The notes: generated from the sequence alone by a model not told the origin. Positions 51,927 through 61,291 are shown, counted from the first letter of the stretch. The stretch: 64,000 bases of DNA from CAYVQF01 sp964454015 (GCA_964454015.1 CAYVQF010000002.1:62001-126000); one strand, 5' to 3'. Program-made: numbers and translations.

Positions 51927-53084
51927 ATGGCAGCGAAGGAAGGTCTGGACAAAGCAAACGCGGCAGAGATCGAAAAGAAGGCCGAGAAAGAACTCGCCGA
52001 AAAGGCCAAGGACGCGCAGCAGGAGGAGTCACCCGAGGTCGCGCGTAACCCCGAGCTGCCGCCGCCAGAGCACATGGACGCCAAAGACTTGGCCGACACG
52101 CTCGCGCCGACCGAGAGCCACGAAGAGGAAGAGAAGGTCGCTGAAGAAGCAGCCCCTGTAGAGGAGGAAGGGGGCAAAGAAGAAGTCGCTGCCGAAAAAC
52201 AAGAAGAAGAAGCGGTGCAGGAAGAAGGCGTCAAGGTCGTGGCAGATCCCGCCGAGAAGGCCGAAAACGCCCACGAAGAGCCCAAGGTCGAAGAGGTCCT
52301 GCCCGAAGAGGCCGAGGATAAACTCGTCGTCGAAGGAGCCCACGCCGATAAGGCCGAGAAGCGCGAAATGGGCGATGTCTTCTTCGTCGCCTCCCTCGCC
52401 GCCCTAGCCCACGCCGACCCTGCGGTGCTGGAAAAGAATTGCAAAGAGAACAGCGACCGCACCTACACGGTCACGCTCTATGAGAAAGACCCGAAGGCCG
52501 ATGGTGGCTACCAGGCGCACGAGATCATCGTCAGCCCCCAGGGCCCAAGCACTGAGGGAGAAGGGGTCGAAGGCAAAGGACAGCAAGACACCAAGACCGA
52601 CTTCATCCTCGGCATGATCACTCAAGCCTACACCGAGTGGAAAGGTGGCGCCGACAAAGTCGGCGAAGGCAAAGGGGGGGCCGCGATGGAAGCCCTCACC
52701 GGCAAGCCCACGGACTACCTCCACACCCAAGGAAGCGATGCCGATGCCCTCTGGGCCTCCATGATCGAAGCGTGCAACTGGAATCGACCGATCCTGGCCA
52801 CCACCCGTGCCTCAGAAAACAAGGCGCTGTGGGCGGATGCTGAGGTCAAACCCTGGCACGCCTACGTCGTGCTCAAATGTAAAGAGGTCAACGGCAAGCG
52901 CATGGTGACCCTGCGCAACCCTTACGCCCGCGCCGGGGCCCAGGAAGGGAACACCTTGGAGTTTGACCTGGACAAGTTCGCCAAACTCTACCGTGGCGTC
53001 AGTATTTCCCAGCACCTGCCCGACAAAGAAGCACCGCCAGTCAAAGACGAGAATCTCGACAAGGGCGATGACCCGCAGGCCTAA
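51927..53084 (+). CDS. Catalytically dead calpain-like protein (C2 fold, Cys replaced by Val)
   Basis: Protein of 385 residues from an ATG at 51927 (GGGGG box five bases upstream). Residues 1-148 are low-complexity, rich in Glu, Lys and Ala, with no signal peptide. Residues 149-345 resemble the calpain (C2) core: MGDVFFVASLAALAHADPAV where calpains have GDCWFLA, so the nucleophile Cys is Val151; FILGMITQAYTEWKGGADKV and GGAAMEALTGKPTDY; WHAYVVLKCKE (His311) and TLRNPYAR (Asn331), the remaining triad positions. It is thus probably a pseudoprotease or binding module. The tail is acidic. It may be a cytoplasmic scaffold. It follows sspB by 243 bp, which show only an 8-bp inverted repeat and GTGAC-N5-GTCAC. 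Confidence 0.75.
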   Translation: MAAKEGLDKANAAEIEKKAEKELAEKAKDAQQEESPEVARNPELPPPEHMDAKDLADTLAPTESHEEEEKVAEEAAPVEEEGGKEEVAAEKQEEEAVQEEGVKVVADPAEKAENAHEEPKVEEVLPEEAEDKLVVEGAHADKAEKREMGDVFFVASLAALAHADPAVLEKNCKENSDRTYTVTLYEKDPKADGGYQAHEIIVSPQGPSTEGEGVEGKGQQDTKTDFILGMITQAYTEWKGGADKVGEGKGGAAMEALTGKPTDYLHTQGSDADALWASMIEACNWNRPILATTRASENKALWADAEVKPWHAYVVLKCKEVNGKRMVTLRNPYARAGAQEGNTLEFDLDKFAKLYRGVSISQHLPDKEAPPVKDENLDKGDDPQA

Positions 53085-53171
53085 GCCTGTCGCGTTGTTG
53101 CTACCCCGTGACAACGCTCCCCCGCACGCGCCCCACCGCGGCGAGCCCAAGCAGAACCCGCACCGCTGGGC

Positions 53172-53330
53172 TCAGTCTTCCTCGGGAAGCCAATCGCCAC
53201 TCATCGACGCGTCCTGCCACTGCGCTTTCTCTGCGCTGTACTTTTCACATAGCGGTGCCTGCTGACCGTAGGCCAGGTCCTTGCTCTCTTGGTCCTCGAA
53301 TGAGGTGAAATGGCTCAGTTTTGCATCCAT
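53172..53330 (-). CDS. Small acidic protein, 52 residues
   Basis: Short reading frame MDAKLSHFTSFEDQESKDLA to the end ..SGDWLPEED, supported by a GGAG box seven bases before the ATG at 53330 and by non-shadow amino acid composition. It is acidic with one Cys and two Trp, has no membrane segment and no family I know. It lies between the pseudo-calpain gene (convergent, 87-bp gap) and the 1351-residue protein (same strand, 103 bp downstream of its start). Confidence 0.5.
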   Translation of the reverse strand: MDAKLSHFTSFEDQESKDLAYGQQAPLCEKYSAEKAQWQDASMSGDWLPEED

Positions 53331-53433
53331 GACTTTCTCCGCAGGAGTGGGTGATCGGCGAGCCCTGGGGCACACGCCCTACTTAATTAGCCTGGCCTTC
53401 GCCACGGCGCAAGCCAGCGGCGATGCAATCGCG

Positions 53434-56400
53434 TCAGGGAATATGACGCTGGCCGCCTGGCGGATCGGTCAGCGCGAAGCTCACGCTAAAAGCGTCTCCG
53501 GGCTGGTTGAGAACCACCTCATGCTTTTCCCAGGTGTGGGAGAGCGGAGTGGTGACCTTGTGGACGAAGAGCCAACCGCGAAGCGGGGCGCAATGCGTGG
53601 GACCCTCGAAGGTGACCCGGACCTCGAAACGGCCCTGGGTCGCTTGCGGGAGGTAATAGACCCGAGGGCCTGGGCCGCGCTTACTCTGCTGCATCAGTTG
53701 CGAGTTGAGCAGCGAGCCATAGGGGGTGATGCTCGAAATCGTCTCACCGTTGGGCTCGCGCACCCGAAAGTCCATGGTCTGCTCCAAGTCGTCGGTCAGC
53801 TCCGGCAAAAAGGAGACCCGCAAGGCGTAGGGGGCACCGAAGCTGGTATAGGAGGCGTAAGTCGAGGACGCGCGCAGTCTGTTGTAGATCTCCGGTAGCG
53901 CCGTGTCGTCGCCCTCGTTGAGGGCTTGCGCCATCCACTGGGTCAACAATTGATAGTAGGACTCCTCCCGAGCGTAAAACACGGCGTCATAGGTGTAGCT
54001 TGCCCCCCCGGCGCGGAGCTTGTCGAAGGCTTCAGCGGCGCGCTTGAAATCGCCAGCCCGCGTCGCAGCATCGGCGAGGCGCAACAGGGGCACCAGGTCA
54101 TTGGGCTGAATCTCCAAGGCGCGGCTGTAAGCCCGACTGGCCGCTTGGTGGGCCTCGAGGACATGCAGGGCATCGCCGACCTTGATGTAGGCCAGAGAGG
54201 CGCTGGGGGTCGCTGTGAGCAGCATCTGGAAGTAGGCGAGCGCTTCGGGGGCGTCTCCCTGGTTGAGGGCGACATCGCCAAGAAATTGTAATAAATAGGG
54301 ATTGTCCGGATCGAGCGGCCACCATGCCTCGGCCTCTCGGCGGGCCTCCACCGCGCGACCGCTCTGCATCAGGGCATCGATCAGCGCGGCCCGAGGCAAT
54401 CGCGCCGTGGGGAAGGCGGCGACGGCTTGCCGCAAACGCCGCAGGCTCTCGCCGGGCTGACCCCAGCGGTGGAGCAGGAGCGACGACATGACAATGGCGC
54501 TGGGTGTCGCCGTGTCTTCTTGGAGCCACTCGTCGATGAGGCGTTGCACGAGCGCCCCTTGGCCAAGCGCCACCAGGCGCTGTGCACGCGTCTCGATCTC
54601 TTCCATTTGGTCGGGGCGCCGGCGTAGGCATTGACGCAGCAGATCCTTCTCAAAGGCCACCATCGCGCCGGTGTCACCTCGGAGCAGCAGCCGCGTGCGC
54701 AGGGCGTCCTCGAAAAAGGGATCGTTCGGTTGGGCCGCGAAGGCGGCCCACAACAGCGGCTCCGCGCGAGACCACTGGCCGCTGTCGATGAAGTGGGCGA
54801 GGGCCTCTTTGGGCATCTCCGGTCTATAGATGTTGCTGGGGTCGGCAAAGATCAACGCAGGGGCGAGCTGGCTCGCCCATTCATAGTAACCCAAGCTGTA
54901 GAGCTGTCCTTGGATGGTGAGCAGTTGGGTCGAACTCCACCGCGCGACACCGTACCACTGCTCGAGAAAGGCGTTGATGCTATCGGGTCGGCCGGCAAGC
55001 ATGCTCAGGGCGGCGCTCCTCCCTTGGGCAAGGGCGCTGTCGCTGGCACGCTGGGCGATGGCGACGGCGCGGGCCGTCGGCGTAGAAGACGCCGGGTGTG
55101 GATGCAAAATGTACCAGGGATGGCTGCGGCTGCCACCCGAGAGGAAGGCGGCGTGGGCCGAATCTGGCACGATCGCGTCGAAGGGGTGCCCCACCCGGTC
55201 AGGGGCCAAGGGCATCGTGCGCAGGGGGAGCGGCGTGCCTTGGGTGCTCAAGAGGGGGAGGGGAGGCTCTGGCGTGACGCGGCACCAGGTGCCAAAGCCA
55301 GTGGCCATGGTGTTGGGCTCGAAGTCCGGCCAGGCGCTGCGATCGGCTGCGGCGGCCTGGAAGTAGGCCAAATCGAAGCGGGCACGTAAGCCGGGAAAGG
55401 CCAAGCTCGCGTCACGCTGTGGCAAGGTGGGGCCGCGATCACTGGGGCACTCTCTGCCCAAGCGTTGGGCGACTCTGACGTGCAAGAGGGCGCAGCTCTG
55501 GCAGGAAAGGCTGGCGCGGAGATCGATTGTGACGGCGTGCTTCGCGTTGCCGAGCTGCAGAGAGAGTGGGCGCGGCGCGTCGAAGAGCGGGCCAGGGGTG
55601 TGCTGCTGACCCATGATGATGCGTGGAGAGGGAAAGTACAGCGCTGGTGGTCGGTAGACGAGCAAGGACTCGGTGCGCTGTAGGTCACTGTCATCCACGC
55701 GCCAGGTGAGCCGCTCCAAAGGAACGGCCAGCACCGCGTTGAGCCGCGCGGCTGTCACCACGGGTGAGGCCGCGGGGGCGATCTCCATGGCGGCGACCCC
55801 CCACTCCTGTTGCCACTTGGGGCGGGCGCGGGTGAAGTCGGCCGTGCGCAGGGTCACCACCCCCAGCGCGACCTCTTCTCGCTCCGCTGCGGCCAAAACC
55901 TGGGCGAGGCTCTCTGCGCTGCCGTGCTGGACCTGACCCGGACCGATGTAGAGGATCTGTCGCCGCCGCTCGGGTTGGGTCATCTCTTGCAACGTCTGTA
56001 GCGCCACATCCATGGCCTGGACGAAGTCACCGCTGCTGGAGCTCAGCTCGCGCAGCCCCCTGCGGATGTCGTCCAGGTGCGCAGGGCTCAAGACGTCTGG
56101 GTCGATGCGATCGATGGTGGTGCCCAAGCGAACCATGGCCACGCGTACCTGGCGGATGTCGAGGCCCGCGAGGAAGGCGAGTAACGCCTGCTCGAGGTGC
56201 GCTTGATGCTGGGGATTGCGGGCGCTCTCAGCGATGATCACCAAGTCCATGGGCGCACTCGGTTCAGCGGGGGGCGAGGTCAGGGTGCTGAGGAAGAAGA
56301 GCCCATCTACACCCGGAAAGTGGCCCGACCATGTGGCGGCAGAGGGGTAGGTGAGCAGCGTCACGCCTGGGCTGAGACCGAAGCCCTGCCGGCGAAAGGC

Positions 56401-57489
56401 CAGGTCATCCCCTTCCGCCGTGAGTGGGAGGTTGCCTGTGAAGTCCTGCCCGTTTACATCGGTGATCACCAATTCGAAATAGTCGATGCGCCGATCTTCC
56501 GTCGGTGAGGCGGCTCCGGGGAGGTGGTAGATCAGCGCTGCGCCGTCCAGGTGAGCGGGCGCCCAAAAAGACAGTGACACCTCGACTTGCGTCGTGGCGC
56601 CGCTGAGGGGGTAAAGGGGGATGGGCCAGCGCTCGCTCGAGTCAGCACTCGGCGAGGGCGCCTGCATCCACGGTGACATGAAATGCTGGGGGGAAGAGAA
56701 CGCTGCGAGGAGAGGCTCGGCTTGGTGGTGCTCGTCATCGATGCGCACGCTGGCCTCGCCCAAGACCGCACCCGCTGGGACGTGGGCCACGAAGACCCCC
56801 GCCTGCTCGCCTGGTAGTGGTCGCGCCGTGTCCAGCGCAAAATGCAGATGCACCGTGTAGTGGGCCATGGGCCCGTCAGGGCGGATGCGTACCTGTAGCC
56901 GAGTGGGATCGAGGCGCTGTGTGTTGGCGCCCTGTGCGGGTCCAAGCAAGAGCACACCACCCAAGCCATCATCAGGGACGTCGGGCGCTGCCGGCAAAAA
57001 GGGCGCCATGCCAAAGGTGGTCAGCAGGTCGTGGTGGCGCACCCTCGAGTCGCCTTCACCGCCCAAGCGCTGCGGCGTGAGTACCGGGCGCTCGCCCTCG
57101 GGGCCACCACTCACGCCGCGTCCCCAGTGGACATCCAAGCGGTCGCCTTCGGCATACAAGGCCACCAGGCCACCGCGATCGAGACGGATGTCGCGCTTCC
57201 CGACGGTGAGGTTGGCCACCGCCCAAGGATGGGACCACAGCGCGGCGCCGCGGCGCAGGACGACGCTGTGGCCCACCCGGCGGACTTCACTGTGGGGCGC
57301 CAACCAAAGCTCGCCTCGGCCATCATCGAAGGAAAGGCGCTGCAGGTTGTGCGCCGTGATGTGATCCTGACCCAAATCTTGGCTGTGCCCCCAAGGAGCA
57401 CCCCAGCCTACCAGGAGCAACGCGAGCAGCGCGCCTTGGGGCCTCCACCCGCCACCGCTCGACCTCCACCCTCTGAATTGTGCGCCCAT
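53434..57489 (-). CDS. Exported 1351-residue protein: FecR-like, VIT-like, VWA-like and TPR regions
   Basis: Signal peptide at the N-terminus (GALLALLLVGWGAPWGHS, about 19-36). A FecR-like beta region (about 40-140) has LWLAPHSEVRRVGHSVVLRR. A VIT-like domain (about 190-350) has MAHYTVHLHFALDTARPLPG and VPAGAVLGEASVRID. A VWA-like region (about 410-560: MDLVIIAESARNPQHQAHLE, then RRQILYIGPGQ) lacks the DxSxS MIDAS motif. A middle part has several Cys. TPR-like repeats follow (about 830-1200: ALAYFQMLLTATPSASLAYI). A C-terminal beta region ends the protein. VIT/VWA proteins usually bind extracellular ligands; the domain order here is unusual. The start ATG at 57489 has only a weak AGGG. Not part of an obvious operon. 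Confidence 0.75.
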   Translation of the reverse strand: MGAQFRGWRSSGGGWRPQGALLALLLVGWGAPWGHSQDLGQDHITAHNLQRLSFDDGRGELWLAPHSEVRRVGHSVVLRRGAALWSHPWAVANLTVGKRDIRLDRGGLVALYAEGDRLDVHWGRGVSGGPEGERPVLTPQRLGGEGDSRVRHHDLLTTFGMAPFLPAAPDVPDDGLGGVLLLGPAQGANTQRLDPTRLQVRIRPDGPMAHYTVHLHFALDTARPLPGEQAGVFVAHVPAGAVLGEASVRIDDEHHQAEPLLAAFSSPQHFMSPWMQAPSPSADSSERWPIPLYPLSGATTQVEVSLSFWAPAHLDGAALIYHLPGAASPTEDRRIDYFELVITDVNGQDFTGNLPLTAEGDDLAFRRQGFGLSPGVTLLTYPSAATWSGHFPGVDGLFFLSTLTSPPAEPSAPMDLVIIAESARNPQHQAHLEQALLAFLAGLDIRQVRVAMVRLGTTIDRIDPDVLSPAHLDDIRRGLRELSSSSGDFVQAMDVALQTLQEMTQPERRRQILYIGPGQVQHGSAESLAQVLAAAEREEVALGVVTLRTADFTRARPKWQQEWGVAAMEIAPAASPVVTAARLNAVLAVPLERLTWRVDDSDLQRTESLLVYRPPALYFPSPRIIMGQQHTPGPLFDAPRPLSLQLGNAKHAVTIDLRASLSCQSCALLHVRVAQRLGRECPSDRGPTLPQRDASLAFPGLRARFDLAYFQAAAADRSAWPDFEPNTMATGFGTWCRVTPEPPLPLLSTQGTPLPLRTMPLAPDRVGHPFDAIVPDSAHAAFLSGGSRSHPWYILHPHPASSTPTARAVAIAQRASDSALAQGRSAALSMLAGRPDSINAFLEQWYGVARWSSTQLLTIQGQLYSLGYYEWASQLAPALIFADPSNIYRPEMPKEALAHFIDSGQWSRAEPLLWAAFAAQPNDPFFEDALRTRLLLRGDTGAMVAFEKDLLRQCLRRRPDQMEEIETRAQRLVALGQGALVQRLIDEWLQEDTATPSAIVMSSLLLHRWGQPGESLRRLRQAVAAFPTARLPRAALIDALMQSGRAVEARREAEAWWPLDPDNPYLLQFLGDVALNQGDAPEALAYFQMLLTATPSASLAYIKVGDALHVLEAHQAASRAYSRALEIQPNDLVPLLRLADAATRAGDFKRAAEAFDKLRAGGASYTYDAVFYAREESYYQLLTQWMAQALNEGDDTALPEIYNRLRASSTYASYTSFGAPYALRVSFLPELTDDLEQTMDFRVREPNGETISSITPYGSLLNSQLMQQSKRGPGPRVYYLPQATQGRFEVRVTFEGPTHCAPLRGWLFVHKVTTPLSHTWEKHEVVLNQPGDAFSVSFALTDPPGGQRHIP

Positions 57490-57696
57490 CCCTGATCTGA
57501 TCCTTTGGCCAAGGTCTCGATTTTGCCGTTGCCCTTGTCCTCGCGTAGATTCGCCTGTGACCGCCGTTTGCTCTGCCTGCGGCGGTGGGCGCTCAGTCTA
57601 GCGCCGCCACCGGGGCGCGGCAACGTGCCGTGGCGGCAGCGAGCGCAAGGAAGGTCCCCGCCACGGCGCGGCGGGATGCGGCAAGGAGGCTGCGGC

Positions 57697-58023
57697 ATGA
57701 TGGTGAACGCTGCATTGAATATGGCCCAGGCGACCCATGAGACGCCTAACCCGGTGAGTCGCCGCGGGATGAGCGCGCTCCTGGTCAGCTTTGAACCCGA
57801 CGGCGAGTGCATGCACTTCGACGCGCGTGCCCTCTCGCCCAACCGCGTTTTCCTCGCCAGCGCGGTGCTCTTCGAGCCGGGGGAGCGCCTCTACATCACC
57901 ACCGGGGTGCGCCATGGGACGCGCGTCGACGTGCCCGCTTTCGTGGAACGCGTCGAGTTCGGCGACGAGGGCGGTGAGTCGGGGATGGTCGTGATGATGG
58001 AACGACCGCGCGGGCGTGCCTGA
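57697..58023 (+). CDS. Small PilZ-like protein
   Basis: 108 residues from an ATG at 57697, preceded by AAGGAGG eight bases upstream; the longer frame upstream has no good start. The core (about 25-95) has ALLVSFEPDGECMHFDARAL then RVFLASAVLFEPGERLYITT, GVRHGTRVDVPAFVERVEF and a late MVVMMERPR, a small beta-barrel like PilZ. The RxxxR and D/N-x-S-x2-G c-di-GMP motifs are not evident, so c-di-GMP binding is doubtful. It shares ..EL/RL...GVRH.. with the N-terminal half of the protein at 50162-50773. It is convergent with the AAA ATPase gene (23-bp gap). Confidence 0.7.
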   Translation: MMVNAALNMAQATHETPNPVSRRGMSALLVSFEPDGECMHFDARALSPNRVFLASAVLFEPGERLYITTGVRHGTRVDVPAFVERVEFGDEGGESGMVVMMERPRGRA

Positions 58024-58046
58024 GCCGCGATGAGCGAGAGGGGTGC

Positions 58047-60311
58047 TCACCACGGGCGATGGATGTCATCGCGGATGACGTGGCCAGCGTCTTTGAGCTC
58101 GGTCAGGGCGGCGCGGTAGAGGACCTCGTGGGTGATGTCCGTGCCTGCTTCGACGGCGAGGAAGGCGGCGCGGAGGGCGGCATTCTTGATGAGGCCGCCG
58201 GACATCTCGAACTCATGGGCGAGCTCGTTCCAGTGGATGTCGCGCCCGAGCTGCGCCTCGGGGGGAAACATCGAGCGCCACAGGCGTTTGCGCTCGTCCT
58301 CGTCGGGCATGGGGAAGGTCAGCTTGAACTTGAGGCGGCGCTCAAAGGCTTCATCGATGCTGGTTTCGAAGTTGGTGGTCAAAAAGGTGGCGCCGTCAAA
58401 CTGCTCCATCCGCTGCAAGAGGTAATTGACCTCGAGGTTGGCGTAACGGTCGTGGCTGGACTTGACCTCAGTGCGCTTGGCAAAGAGCGAGTCCGCTTCG
58501 TCGAAGAGGATGATCGCTTGGCTGCGCTCGGCTTCGTCGAAAACCTTCGCCAGGTTCTTCTCCGTTTCGCCGATGTACTTGTCGACCACGCGGGCCACAT
58601 CCACCCGGAACAGCTCTCGCCCGAGCTCGCGGGCGATGATGCAGACCATCATGGTCTTGCCCGTGCCCGGCGCGCCGGAGAAGAGGCAGGTCAGGCCGCG
58701 GCCGTAGCTCATCTTGCGGCGGAAGCCCCACTTGTCGTAGACCGTCTCGCGGTGACGCGCGAAAGAGATGATCTCTCGGATACGGGTGATGAGATCTGGT
58801 TTGAGGACCACGTCCTTCCAGTCGAGGGTCGTCGAGATGGGCTGGGCGAGGGCGCCGAGGCGGTGGTGAAACTGATGCCGCACGGCGGTGACGATGTCAT
58901 CGATGCGCACCTCGGCGCCGCGGTCGTCGCGCATCTCCGCCAGGCGGAGGGCTTCGGCGGCGGCCCGATGAATGGAGCCCGCCGACAGGCTGTAACGTTG
59001 CACGATGTCGGCGAGATCCACATGGGGACAGAGGCGCACGCGCTGCAAGAGGATGCGCCGCCACAGCTCGCGCTGGCCGCGGGGTGGCGCGAGGCCGAAC
59101 TCCACCTCGATCAGGTCGTCACGGCGTCCGTGTAACCACATGGGGCTGTTGTGGGTGACGTAGTAGGTGGCGACGGGCGCGTTCTCGAAGATCCACAAGA
59201 TCGGGTCGAGGAGGTTGCCCACGTCGCGCTCCTCTTTGAAGGCGCCGCGGGAGTCATCCAGGACGAGGTCGGCCCCCTGCAAGAGGGCCTCGCGCAAGCT
59301 ACAGACCAGTTGATAGTGGGCCTCGTCCTCGCCGTCGGCCAGACGCAAGAGATCCACGACGACGACTGGGCGTCGCCGCTCCATGGCCAGGGCGCGGATC
59401 AGGCTCACTTTGCCAACACCCTCCGGGCCAGAGACGATGATCCGCGCCTGGCCGCGATGGGCCGTCTTGAGGGCCATGCGCAGGGAGTCCTTGGCCTGTT
59501 CGGGGATGACCAGCGTCTCAGCGCGTGGGCCGTGGCGAAAGACGCGGAGAAAGGCGAGGAAGTCCTCGTCGGGGGTGCGCTCTCCCATGAGGAAGTCGAT
59601 GACCCGCTGCGGGACGACGACGTGTGCCAAATGACTGGGCGGCTCCGGGCCCTCGTGCCGACTGGCGATCAAGGTGACGAGCTTCAAACGTCGCAGGGGG
59701 TGACTGGCTTGCAGGGTGGCGTGGACCTCGGCGCGGCCGGCGGGATCGTCGGCGAGCAATGCGCCGAGAAAGAAGGGCGGCGTGTGGAGGCGCGCGAAAT
59801 CGGCCCAGGCCAAGCGGTACATGCGCTCAAAGGCCGGGTCGAGGCTAGGCGCCGCCGCGGCCAAGAGGAGGTCGAGGGCGATGGGTTCGAGGCCCAATTG
59901 ATGGCGCAGCCACTCGAAGGGGAGGAAGGCATAGGGCGGCGCGGCCGCGAGGCGGCGCTGAATGCGCTGCTGCCAATGGTGGAGATCATCGTCGATGACG
60001 GCGAAGTTGTCCGCCAGGGCGCTGGGGATGGCGCTGCCCTGTCCATAGAAAGCCATGACCTCGTCGAGGCTGACCAGGGCATCGTTGACCTGTCCGCCGC
60101 GGGTGGTGATGCGGGGCCAGTTGAGCAACAAGTAGCGCTTGAGGCGCACCGACAAGGCGCACAGGAGATCGAAGAGGTGCTCCGTGGCTGACTCATAGCC
60201 CCGGTCGCCGCGACATTGCTCCGCCGTGAGGCCGAGCTGGTGGGCCAGCCTCTGGGTGGCGGCAGAGACGTCGGGGCTGTGGCGATCGACAGGGGTGTCC
60301 AAGGATTCCAT
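58047..60311 (-). CDS. AAA+ ATPase, contractile-injection/winged-helix type
   Basis: Protein of 754 residues. The N-terminal 270 residues resemble the helical/winged-helix domain of eCIS-associated ATPases. A degenerate first AAA region has GPEGVGKVSL (about 294, Ser/Thr replaced by Val) and DLVLDDS. The second AAA domain is complete: Walker A GAPGTGKTMM (about 546), VVDKYIGETEKNLAKVFDEA, Walker B IILFDEADSLF (about 596), TTNFETSIDEAFERRLKF (sensor and Arg finger). It ends with a helical lid. This is the Afp15/Pnf-type ATPase pattern found with contractile injection clusters, but no sheath, tube or baseplate genes are here. The start has a weak RBS. It is third in a cluster with a beta-helix and a DcrB-like protein. 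Confidence 0.85.
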   Translation of the reverse strand: MESLDTPVDRHSPDVSAATQRLAHQLGLTAEQCRGDRGYESATEHLFDLLCALSVRLKRYLLLNWPRITTRGGQVNDALVSLDEVMAFYGQGSAIPSALADNFAVIDDDLHHWQQRIQRRLAAAPPYAFLPFEWLRHQLGLEPIALDLLLAAAAPSLDPAFERMYRLAWADFARLHTPPFFLGALLADDPAGRAEVHATLQASHPLRRLKLVTLIASRHEGPEPPSHLAHVVVPQRVIDFLMGERTPDEDFLAFLRVFRHGPRAETLVIPEQAKDSLRMALKTAHRGQARIIVSGPEGVGKVSLIRALAMERRRPVVVVDLLRLADGEDEAHYQLVCSLREALLQGADLVLDDSRGAFKEERDVGNLLDPILWIFENAPVATYYVTHNSPMWLHGRRDDLIEVEFGLAPPRGQRELWRRILLQRVRLCPHVDLADIVQRYSLSAGSIHRAAAEALRLAEMRDDRGAEVRIDDIVTAVRHQFHHRLGALAQPISTTLDWKDVVLKPDLITRIREIISFARHRETVYDKWGFRRKMSYGRGLTCLFSGAPGTGKTMMVCIIARELGRELFRVDVARVVDKYIGETEKNLAKVFDEAERSQAIILFDEADSLFAKRTEVKSSHDRYANLEVNYLLQRMEQFDGATFLTTNFETSIDEAFERRLKFKLTFPMPDEDERKRLWRSMFPPEAQLGRDIHWNELAHEFEMSGGLIKNAALRAAFLAVEAGTDITHEVLYRAALTELKDAGHVIRDDIHRPW

Positions 60312-60379
60312 GCTGCATGTGCCGGGGCAGAGGGGCGGTGCCCGTTGGGTTGAGGCGGCGCGAGGGGCGGCCGCAGGGG

Positions 60380-61291
60380 CTAAGAGAGTGACCTGACGAC
60401 GGCGCCGGGGTCCAGGCCGGGGCCGCAGATGGGCTGCTCGGCCAGGTCGAGTGGGGCGTCGGCCGTCGCTGGTGCCGTCACCATGCCCCTGCCCGGAGAG
60501 GAGGGGCTCAGACCGCGGGCAGGATCATCGCCGCAGTAGCGCGGACGCTCGTAGCGGGTGTTCACGGCGGTGTCAGGAGGCCACGGTGGGCTGGGGCAGG
60601 CGGCGATGAGCGAGGTGTGTACCGAGAGATGTGGCCGTGGGAGCTGCGTCTCCCAGCCCACGGCACGCATGGTCGCAGGTGGATCCAAGATGGTGTTGCG
60701 CAGGGCGATATGGGGAGCGCGGGTGCGGGTGCTCTGCCCCCACACCAGGAAGCCGTGGTCGGCCGGGGGGGCGCACAGGGTGCAGTGGTTGAGTTCGATG
60801 TGGGCGCCGTCGATGGCGGCCAAGGCAGCGCCGCTGGGGGCGCGATTGCCGACCCACAGGGTGGCATGCGCTTCGAGACGTCCCGTGCCTTCGACGAGCC
60901 CACCGCCGCCGAAGAACTTCGCCGAGTTGCCCGTGATGACGCAGCGATTGAGGATCAGGGTGCCGTCGTCGACGTAGAAGGCGCCGCCGCCGTAGTGGGT
61001 GGCGCTGTGGCCCTCGATGCGACAGGCGTCGAGAGTGAGGGTTGCGCCGCCGGTGACCAGGAGGGCTGCGCCGCTGGGCGCGCTGCCGCCGCGGAGGGTC
61101 AGCCCGCTGAGGGTGACCTGGACGGGCCCGGAGACGACCAGGGTGGTGTCGTCGTCGCGGCCACTGAGGAGCACGGCGCCGGCAGAGAGCAGGTGCAGGT
61201 TGCGCTGAATGAGGAGGCCGCCGGGGTGTATCCCTTGTGGGAGGCAGAGGATATCACCGTCAGCACATTGTTTGAGGCAGGCTTCGAGCAT
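60380..61291 (-). CDS. Right-handed beta-helix (pectate-lyase-like) protein
   Basis: About 303 residues from an ATG at 61291. From LCLPQGIHPGGLLIQRNLHL the sequence has stacked short repeats typical of a right-handed parallel beta-helix (LVVSGPVQVTLSGLTLRGGS, LLVTGGATLTLDACRIEGHS, YVDDGTLILNRCVITGNSAK, HIELNHCTLCAPPADHGFL). Such folds occur in polysaccharide lyases, phage tailspikes and surface proteins. There is no signal peptide visible; a TTG at 61336 would add 15 residues without making one. No catalytic motif is evident. Its place between the DcrB-like and AAA ATPase genes (68 bp before the ATPase start) suggests a link to that ATPase. Confidence 0.75.
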   Translation of the reverse strand: MLEACLKQCADGDILCLPQGIHPGGLLIQRNLHLLSAGAVLLSGRDDDTTLVVSGPVQVTLSGLTLRGGSAPSGAALLVTGGATLTLDACRIEGHSATHYGGGAFYVDDGTLILNRCVITGNSAKFFGGGGLVEGTGRLEAHATLWVGNRAPSGAALAAIDGAHIELNHCTLCAPPADHGFLVWGQSTRTRAPHIALRNTILDPPATMRAVGWETQLPRPHLSVHTSLIAACPSPPWPPDTAVNTRYERPRYCGDDPARGLSPSSPGRGMVTAPATADAPLDLAEQPICGPGLDPGAVVRSLS

